DNA of 64,000 bases from assembly GCA_964019425.1 (NCBI GenBank), contig OZ025860.1, forward strand, positions 62,001 to 126,000, written 5' to 3'. Both the position numbers and the translations under genes were made by a program. Under the pieces are notes generated by a model. That model ran no database searches, had not been told where the DNA came from, and was given only the letters and a program-made list of their open reading frames with translations. The stretch is from Flectonema sp. DT1601 (taxonomy: Eukaryota; Euglenozoa; Diplonemea; Diplonemida; Diplonemidae). Shown here piece by piece: positions 56,141 to 64,000 of this stretch (positions within the stretch are counted from its first letter, which is position 1; each line of letters starts with the position of its first letter).

Positions 56141-59100
56141 CTAACGTCTCATTCTTGGCTGCCTCACTGCTCTCCTTTGTGTGGGTGAATTACCTCGCGT
56201 TCTCACCGGTGACACACGTCCTTCTTCGTCCGTCTCAACATGCCACGTTGCAAATAGAAGTTCACGCTGTTTCGTAGGAACCTGGATATCTCTCCAGGTT
56301 GGTCTCCTACCATCTGGTACAAAGAATTGAGGAGAAGTTCCCAAGTGCTGCAGTTCGTAACTCGTAAACAAGTTGGCAATAATCCACCTCGTTCCATCCT
56401 TACAAGTGTCAACCTCAACATTGACTCCCTTAATCTGATCAAGGATTTCAAGTCTTGGAAGTTGTCTCTTGCCAGCGTCCTTAGCGAACGAGTTCAGGGT
56501 AGTTGGCACGTGGCTCAACAGTTTGTGAAGCTCGTACAGAGATCTCACCAAAGTTGGTCTGCTCTCAAACACAAAAGACAGGGCACGCAACTTCTGCGCC
56601 AACGCTGTACTCTCAGTCAACAGCGTCTTGTTCTCAACCTGCAATTCCCTGTTCAGCTGCGACAGTTCGTTCCACTTTCTCTCTCTCTCCTTGTAGTATG
56701 TCACGAGCTCTGTCACATCTCCCACAGACGCCTTCTTGATCAACTCTTGGGTTAGCAATTCGTTCTCTGCACTTGATTTACCTGTTTCAGTTTGTTATTA
56801 TTTTCAGAACTGAGGAATTCAATTCTATTAAACACATTCATTATGGTTCAACTAGAGGAATGAATGATACTATACAATAACAATAACAATAACAACAACA
56901 AAGAAAGAAAGAAAGAATGCAAAAATCTACATACCAAGCTGCTCAGCCAATCTCTCAATTCTGTTGTGCAGACTGCTGTGAACATTACCCTTCGCGGTCA
57001 GATCACTTTCAAGTTGGTTGAGCAGACCCTTCAGCTTGTCAACTTCATGAGTTCTCTCGCTCTCAATCTGCTTCAAACTTCTCTCGTGATCATCCTGAAT
57101 CTGACGCTCCTTAGCTGCAAGCCTTGACTTCTCTTCCCTGACCGCTCCCTGCACCTCTGTAACCGTCTCACGGGCTTCTTGAAGCGCAGCCTGCAGGGCA
57201 CGAAGGTACGCAGGTGAAGCAACTGGGAATCCGAGTCCCTTCATCGTTTCCGCACTCGCAGCACGGTGCCACATGTCCAGCTCATCAAGTGCCTGTGCCA
57301 ACCTCGACCTGTCACTCATTCCATCAAGGGCAGATCCAAGGGTCTCGCTGAGGCTGTCAGATCTCTCAGGGTCGAGCACGTCGCTTCGGATCCACTTTCC
57401 TCTTCCGAACAGGCGCGAAACAGCACGGCACTGACCCGGTGTCAGCCCAGTGTCGAACAACACGGCATCCAGGTCCTGGCTCTCCTCGCCACCGAGTCCC
57501 TTGTCGAATGCCGAAACTTCGTTCTTGTCGCTCTCGGCGTCTTCCTCGTCCGCTCCAGCACGCTTCAGCTCAGTTTCACGCTGCTGCCTTCCCCTGTTGA
57601 ACGCCTCTTGCTGCATCTGACCTTCCGCAAACGGACTCAATCCCTTGTTGCATCCCTGAAGGAACGCAGCACGGCAAGCTTCCCTCTCCAGGCGTTCTTC
57701 CTCAGTCAGACCCTCGGCATCAGCGTATTCCGCAGGGAGAACCGATCCCCAAGCATCCTGCCTTCCCTTCAGCCACATGTTCGTCAGCGCCTCACGGCTC
57801 TCCTCCTCTTCCACATTCTCAGAGAGGTATTTCCTGTACTCCACAGGGATCGGTGTCTTCAACGTCGCCATCTGACCGGTGAGGTACGCGGCCTTCAGTC
57901 TTCTCTTGCGAGCGTCTTCCACAGGATCAGATGCTTCCGGAGCAGCAGCTCCACCGTCTCCGGATCTCGACTGCAACGTCAACCCGTCTACATCGGCCAA
58001 CACGCCACCGCCCTCGGCGATGCGCTCTTCGAGTCTGGTCAGCTCGTCTTCCCTCAGCTGCTTCAGCGTCTCCATGTGCTTCGTGCTGTCCGAAAGTGAC
58101 GCCAACCTGTGAGCCTCAGGGAACCCACCGAGGCCATCAACGAGTCTCTTGTACTCATCCAGTTCCAGTCTCAGGCTGCTGTTCTCGGACATCGTGTCTT
58201 CCAGCTTGCGACGCTCCGCACGGAACCCGGCCCTCATCTCGTCCATCTTCGATTCGAGTTCCACCTTCAGACGGTTCATCTGGTGGTCCTTTCCACGCTG
58301 CACGACAGACACCTCCTCCTCCTGAGCCTCATCCAGTGCCTCGATCAAAGCAGCCTTCGTCGACTCCCCAACACGAGGGTCTCTCAACACCTTCTGGATC
58401 GTCGGAATCGATTCCCCGCTGGCGTGTCCGGTCTGCATCTTGCTGCGCACTTCCGGAGACACCGCAACATCGTGTGCCACGTTGTCCACCACGGTCGCCA
58501 ACTCCATCTCCCGTCCATGGTACTTCGCAAGCACGTCGTTGACCTCTCCGCGAACCTCCTCGGTCACCTCGTGAGAATCAAGCACGTCACGCACGTCGTC
58601 CGCCGTCTTCGCAGATTTCAACGCGTCGGCAGCGGTTGGCGACAGTTCAATGGCGATCTCGTCGATGTCGTTCTTCAGATCCTCGTCTCTGGTCTTCACA
58701 GCCTCGAGAGCCGTCACCAGAGCCAGACGCTGCTGCTCCGGCAGATCCCCACTCAACGCTTCTTCGGCAGTCTTCTCGACATTGTCTTCGTGTTCAGCCA
58801 ACAAGCGGCGAGCCTCAAGTGGAACGGTAGGGTCAACCGCGGCTTCGTGAACCGCGTTCGTCACCTCCTTCGCAGACTCATCCTTCTCTTCAATGGCAGC
58901 TCTCAACCTGGCCAACGCCGATTCAGGCAGAGTGCCCTTGTTGATCGCCTCCTTCACAGCATCAGCCAAGTTCGTGTCCTTCTGCTCCTTCTCCGCGAGC
59001 GCGTCGTACACGTCCACACGTGATCCAGATCGGATACCCGCCGACTGCAATGCAGCGCGAACCTCAGAAACGTGGTCCTTGCTCGTCGATGACTTCGACT

Positions 59101-62100
59101 CCCCTCCGATCACCACAGGCGTCTCTTGCTCGATTTCCACGTCCAGGTTGGCCTTCTGTGCAGCATCGTTCACCAGGGCGTTGCTCTCGTCCACAGGTGC
59201 AAGGGCATCTCCAAGGATCCTCACCACGGAATCAGACAGATCCAGCTCGTTCTCGATCACGTCCCTCACGGCATCAGCGAGGTCCGCCGACTTCATGTCC
59301 TTCTCGGTGATCGCGATCTCAATCGCCTTGCGGTGGTGCTCAGGAACACCCTCCTGTCTCATCGCGTCCATAGCTCCGTCCACCACAGTAGTCATGTCCT
59401 CCCCGAGTGCTTCTCTCAACACCTGGCGCACACTCGATGGCACTCTCGTGTTGTGGGCTGCCGCACGCGCGACGTGGTACAGCTCCTTCGAGCGACCAGA
59501 GGCAGCAACAACTGCGTTGCGCAGCGTCTTTCTCTCGCCGTCATCGAGCTCGCTCGACTGCAGTCCCTGCGATCTCGCCGTCTCCGACAACGCAATGTAC
59601 CTGCTGTCAGCCTCCGCGAGAGCCGCGTGCAGCGAGTGTCGCACGGCAGGCTCGATTCCGTAGTCCTGGAGCATCTTGCGCACCTTCGCCGCGAGGGCAT
59701 CCGCAGACGCGTCCGCATTGTTCGAAGCAGATTTCAGCTTGCCTCTGCAGTCCTCAGGAACTGCGTCGTCGTGTGCTCCCGTACGAGCAGTGTCACGCAA
59801 TTGGATCGACGCGTCGTCTGCAACCACGAGTGCGTCGTACAACGCCCGGCGTGCCTCCAAGTCCGAAGATGGGTTCACCAGAACAGATCTCGCAGTTGAG
59901 CTCACCTTCGATGGATCGTGCTTGTCCAGCGACCTCAACGCCTTCTGGCTCTCCTCAGAGAGTCCCTGCAACTTGCCCCAGTCAAGAGAATCGATTAAAG
60001 CAACTCCACGTGAAGCGTGCTTCTCGAGGTCTGCGAATAGCTGCTGTGCCACATCTTCTGGAAGGTCACTGTGTTCCGCAACCAACGCAACCGCCTCTTC
60101 CAGGGCAGTGTACTTCGAAGTCGCATCCGTCGACATGTGCTTCAAACCCATCCTCTGCGAAGCTGAAACACCTCTCTCGTCGCAGATCTTCGAGATCGTC
60201 GCCACGAGCTGCGCAGTTCTCGACTCGCACGCGTCCAGAGCCGGCTTCAGTGCCGCAACAGCCTTCGACGACGAGTCCGCCGAAGCGATCACGTTCTTTG
60301 CCACGTGGCAGAGCTCACCCTGTCTTCCTTCGATCGCGTTCAGACCTCCCTGCAGCTTGGCACAGACGTCCTCAGGAACTCCTTCGTCCGCAACCGCGTA
60401 CCGGACGGCATCGGCAACCATGTCCTCGTTCGAGATACCGGTGCGGGCAACAGCCGTGCGCAGCATGCGACGAGCCTCAGGAGAGTAATCCATGTTGCTC
60501 AACGCTTCCTTCGCTGCATCTTCCGCCGCGGTGGTGCGTCCCTGGTGGGTGTTGTATGCCGCCATCAGCTTCTCCTGCTTCTCAGGGGTAGTCGACGGGT
60601 GCATTGCGAGCGCGTGCACTGCCGCAGGCAAGTTGTGGCGATTGCTTTGCGTCGATTCCAATTCCTTGAACCCTTCCTCGGCAAGCGTGTCGCTCAACTC
60701 GTTCAGACGGGCATCGTGAGCATCCAAGATGACTTCCAGCTGGTCCTTCAAACCCTCAGGCACCGACTCAGGTGACTGCAAGATCTCACGAATAGCCTCC
60801 GGAATGTGATGCGTTCTGCTTGGTGGTGCCAACGCGTCGTCTAGCTGCAGGCGAACCTCCTGTGGAAGCACAGTGTCCTTCGTCACCTTCTTCACCCGAT
60901 CGTACATGTCCGCCGTCTGTTGGTCTGCCTCTCCGAGAGCCTCCTTCAGGTACTTCGCCACGGTCTCAGGGGTACCCTGGTGCTTCACCGCCTTGCGTGC
61001 AGCATCTGCCAAACGGTCGGCGTACTGCCCGGTGCTCTCCGTCGATGTCTTTCCGTCCTCGAGAACTTCCAGGAGCTTCTTTCTTGCATCTGGAGGCATC
61101 TTCAAGTCGAACGTCGCACGCTGCATCGCCCTTGTCAGGACAGACACACGCTCCTTGTCTGCTTCTTCAACAGATTCCAGAAGCTGCTGTTTAAGAACCT
61201 GTGGGAGGGCAGACGATTGCACTACCTCACGTAGCGCCTGCGTAGTCTTCTCCGTGTCGTCCGCGAGTGCGTTCTTCAGCTCCTTCCTCAGGTCCTCAGG
61301 AACGTCATCTGCGTCGAGAACGTTGGCAACAGCATCTGAGATGACTGCGTTGGCACTTGAAGTTGCAACCTGCTTGGTAGTTGTACCAATGCCCATGTTA
61401 GGTGGAGATGCGGCTCTGATTCCATCAGCGTTACGGTGCTTTCTCATGATCTCCTTCAAGTACAATTGTTCTGCATCTTCAAGGTCGTCAAACGCTGGTA
61501 GACTCATGCCTCCTTCTGAGACCGACTCCCAGTTTTCATCATATTTCTCTGCCATGTTGCGCACGTTGGTCAACTCCTCTTCATCAAGTTCGTCCAAGGC
61601 TGGAAGTTCTGCAACGACTTCACCTCCAAGTTTGATGAGACCCTTGTCTTGCAAGAAGCTCTTACGTCCTTGTCTGTGGTCTGCAACAACAGTCATCAGC
61701 TTCTCCTTCTGTTCATCATCGAGATCTTGTGGACGGATGACACCAACACCCTTGATGCGAACTCCGGATTTGCGCTTGGCTAAGAGGCTCTTATCTAATC
61801 CCATTGAACTACTCCTTGCTGCGTCTTCTTCTTCGTCATCATCGTCCATGACTTCAACGTTGTCCCCGGCAATAGTTTGGATCACTGCCATCTCCTTTGC
61901 GCAAAGGGCATTCGAATCCAGACGTACAGCAGTTTCGTTACCAAAAGACGCAATCTTTGCCCTAAGGACGTTGAGGTCGTTTAGGGTCTCCTTGTTCTCG
62001 ACCAACAAGTTTTCGTTGTCACGGCGAAGTGCAGCACATTCCTTTTCGAGCTTTTCCACCAGGGCAAGTGAGTCTCTGTACTTGAGTCCGTCTCTCATAA

Positions 62101-64000
62101 TCTTCCTTCTTTCAAGTTCTTCAGGTGACATGTCAGAGTCTCCGGCATCTGTACCGCTGAGGGAGTAAGATCTTCCCTTTGATCCAGAGAGATCGATTTG
62201 TGGTTCGCTGGTGGTGGCAACTCCGGCAGTGACATTTTCATTTTCTGAAGCGCTTCTAAGATCGAATGGACATCCAGCAATCCATCCCTGTATTGATGAA
62301 ATGAATTATTTGTGTAACAATAAATTGATAGACGATGACTCGATAGTTACTACTACATACCTTCTTGAACGCGTTCTTCAATTCCTCACCAAAGTCAAGG
62401 TCTCTTGTTTCAGGAAGCTGTTTATTTATTTATTGATAGTTAATATGGTTATCATTCTACTCTATTCAGTACTATTTTTAGTGCGGATGCCTTGGTTATG
62501 GAAAAGAAATTAGTAGAAAATAGACAAACCTCTCCCTGAATCAGACCTTGTAAGAACGCGTCACGCAACTTCGCAACACGTTCAGTCTCAGCTTCACGCA
62601 TATTAGGTTTGTCAGTGTACTCGGATGGAATCAAAGACTTTGCCTTTTGACCCTGTTTTTGTTTGTTTTAAAACCTCTTAAAGATAGCTTATTGCTAGTT
62701 AGTGCTTGAAATCAAGAATTCCTCTGATATTTTGAACAAGTTACAATGTTTTGAACGACTCTCAAGAACAAATAATCACATACCTCAATAAAAGCTTCTC
62801 TAGACAGCTCCTTGCGCTGCTGGACATCAGCGGACAAGTCAGACACGCTGTCCACGTATTCGGAAGGCAAAGTGGCTCCAGGACCAGCAGCCAATCCGGC
62901 GAGGAAGTGCTCACGCTGTCTGCGACGGTTGTCTCTGTCCTTCGAAGGCAATCCGATGTTGTCCTCGTATTTCGGTGGAATGGTCATCACAGCGCATCTC
63001 GCCTTCAGGTACGCAGAACGCTGTCCCTCTCGCAGTTCACGAGTGGTGGCTGGAAGGTACGACTGGTCCTTGAACTCCTCAGGAAGAGGCTCGTTGGCAG
63101 CAAGACCTCTGGCATACGCAGCTCTGTTTGGACGGGAAAACGACACCTCACGCGGGAAGATGTGTCCCGCATCCTTACCCTCCAAGTACGCATCCCTCTG
63201 CGCCCTCCAATCTTCCATCTCCTGTTCGTTGGTGGTGCCGGTTGGCTGCGCTGGGAGCTTGTCGAGGCTTCCCTCGATCAGTCCTCCGACAAAGGTGCTT
63301 CTCAGCGAGTGTCTCTCGTCGCGCTGCTGGTCCGACAGGTCCCCTTCGCTCAAGAACGAAATTGGGATGATCGGCTGAGCCGCGCTGTCCTGCCACTGTG
63401 GGAACGCTGCGTCGAGGTACTCTCTCAAGCGGTGCGCACCGATCACATCTCCGTTACGGTACGCGCGCTCAAGCGCAGCCTTCAAGTAAGCTTCCTTGGC
63501 ATCGTGGTCAGGGCGACCGCGGGTCGGCTTCTCAGATCCGGTCGGTGGTCCCGATCCCTTCCCCTTCAAGAACGCCTCCCTCAGTGCCGAACGCCTCGCA
63601 CGCTCTTCCGGCGACAATCCCGGCTCGTCGCGCCACTCCTCAGGCATCTCCGCACCAGGTTCCAATCCCAACTGGAACGCCCCCAGAAGCTCAGGAACGT
63701 CCGTGTACTTCGCAGGCGCAGCAGCAGGCTGGTCTCCCACCTTTTCAAGCTGCGCCTTGTAGTCGTTCACACGCTGAGTCGCCTCAGCACACTGCCGGCG
63801 CATGTCCCGGAGTCCCTGCTCGTACTTGTCCTTCTGGCTGTCCATCGTGAACTGGATCGTGTCCTTCTCCGATCCGAGCTGCACGCAGATCTGCTCCATC
63901 TCACGCATCTTCTTCTTCTCCGTCTCGATCAACTTCTGGGCCTCTTCCAGCTGCACCATCGCCTCTTCGAGACGACCGTCTGAAACAGCGTTCATCGCAT
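56141..64000 (-). CDS. Giant WD40/coiled-coil/helical-repeat scaffold protein, copy B, 5' part outside window
   Basis: Exons, read 5' to 3': 64000-62784 (partial), 62652-62530, 62417-62361, 62287-56935 and 56781-56141, in frame with the same intron positions and phases as copy A. The window edge falls at the start of the coiled coil, so a WD40 propeller is expected upstream but not seen. Over 62784-64000 the sequence appears identical to copy A, and over about 56935-61480 nearly so: I noticed only two amino-acid differences in the long core (Arg/His and Arg/Lys around 60000-60075). Exons 3 and 4, the first 45 residues of exon 5, two blocks at about 61495-61570 and 61750-61950, and the last 45 residues (56141-56290) clearly differ. 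The frame is intact, so this looks like a working paralogue, not a pseudogene. Confidence 0.9.
56782..56934 (-). other. Intron 5 of giant gene copy B
   Basis: 153 bp, donor GTATGT, acceptor GAAACAG, phase 1. It is nearly identical to the copy A intron except for small insertions and a longer AAC/AAT repeat and shorter AAAG repeat (56900-56915). Confidence 0.92.
58360..61305 (-). repeat. Array of about 28 two-helix ~35-aa repeats (copy B)
   Basis: Same array as in copy A, in the same exon, with almost every unit identical in protein sequence. Differences are nearly all synonymous. End coordinates are approximate. Confidence 0.85.
62288..62360 (-). other. Intron 4 of giant gene copy B
   Basis: 73 bp, donor GTATGT, acceptor AATACAG, phase 0. 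It joins ...KNAFKK to GWIAGCPFDL. Confidence 0.9.
62418..62529 (-). other. Intron 3 of giant gene copy B
   Basis: 112 bp, donor GTTTGT, acceptor TAAACAG, phase 0. It joins ...GLIQGE to LPETRDLD. Confidence 0.88.
62653..62783 (-). other. Intron 2 of giant gene copy B
   Basis: 131 bp, donor GTATGT, acceptor AAAACAG, phase 0. Only the 5'-most 27 or so bases match copy A. Confidence 0.9.

Overview
The window looks like nuclear DNA of a unicellular eukaryote. It has short spliceosomal introns (69-153 bp, mostly GTATGT donors), a kinesin-3-like motor, a dehydrodolichyl diphosphate synthase, a CIAO2-type cytosolic Fe-S assembly factor, SCP-type and dual-specificity phosphatases, and AT-rich intergenic DNA packed with A/T homopolymer runs. 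The lineage cannot be fixed from the sequence. Introns whose 3' ends are A-rich (usually AACAG) with no pyrimidine tract, and several proteins without a recognisable family, would suit an excavate/metamonad-type protist, but that is a guess. I saw no rRNA, convincing tRNA, CRISPR array, virus-like element or transposon.

Layout. All 16 genes I can support are on the minus strand, so transcription order runs from high to low coordinates. 1-1215: 5' part of a gene with a CHORD-like Cys/His motif. 1862-2668: cis-prenyltransferase. 2669-15057: 12.4 kb with no supportable gene, very rich in homopolymers. 15058-17450: a catalytically degenerate TRF4/TENT-like protein and, 113 bp upstream of it, an OB-fold/CCCH/methyltransferase protein. 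19444-20433: SCP/FCP1-like phosphatase. 23479-24558: dual-specificity phosphatase. 25278-25799: CIAO2. 28148-30853: kinesin. 31077-32372: coiled-coil protein. 34164-35255: degenerate SGNH-hydrolase-like protein (one intron). 35691-37355: GT61-like glycosyltransferase. 38392-40788: exostosin-like glycosyltransferase with lectin-like modules (two introns). 41161-41568: small Cys-rich protein. 42042-42929: coiled-coil protein (two introns).

The right third holds the most unusual object: a tandem pair of giant genes. Copy A (45439-54514, six exons) reconstructs to 2,816 aa: a seven-bladed WD40 propeller, a coiled coil, a set of short PxEYxD...AFLxG repeats, a coiled coil, about 28 copies of a roughly 35-residue two-helix repeat, more coiled coil and a conserved C-terminal domain. 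Copy B (56141 to beyond 64000) has the same exon structure but its WD40 part is outside the window. The copies are almost identical over most of their length yet clearly different in discrete blocks (exons 3-4, parts of exon 5 and the C-terminal tail). This is the signature of a duplication kept alike by gene conversion while chosen segments diverge. I propose these as paralogous, probably cytoskeletal, scaffold proteins of an undescribed architecture.

Functional themes: cytoskeleton (kinesin, coiled-coil proteins, giant scaffolds), glycosylation (cis-prenyltransferase and two glycosyltransferases), RNA metabolism (TENT-like pseudoenzyme next to a zinc-finger methyltransferase), and protein phosphatases. 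Apart from the TENT/methyltransferase pair, nothing shows that neighbouring genes work together.
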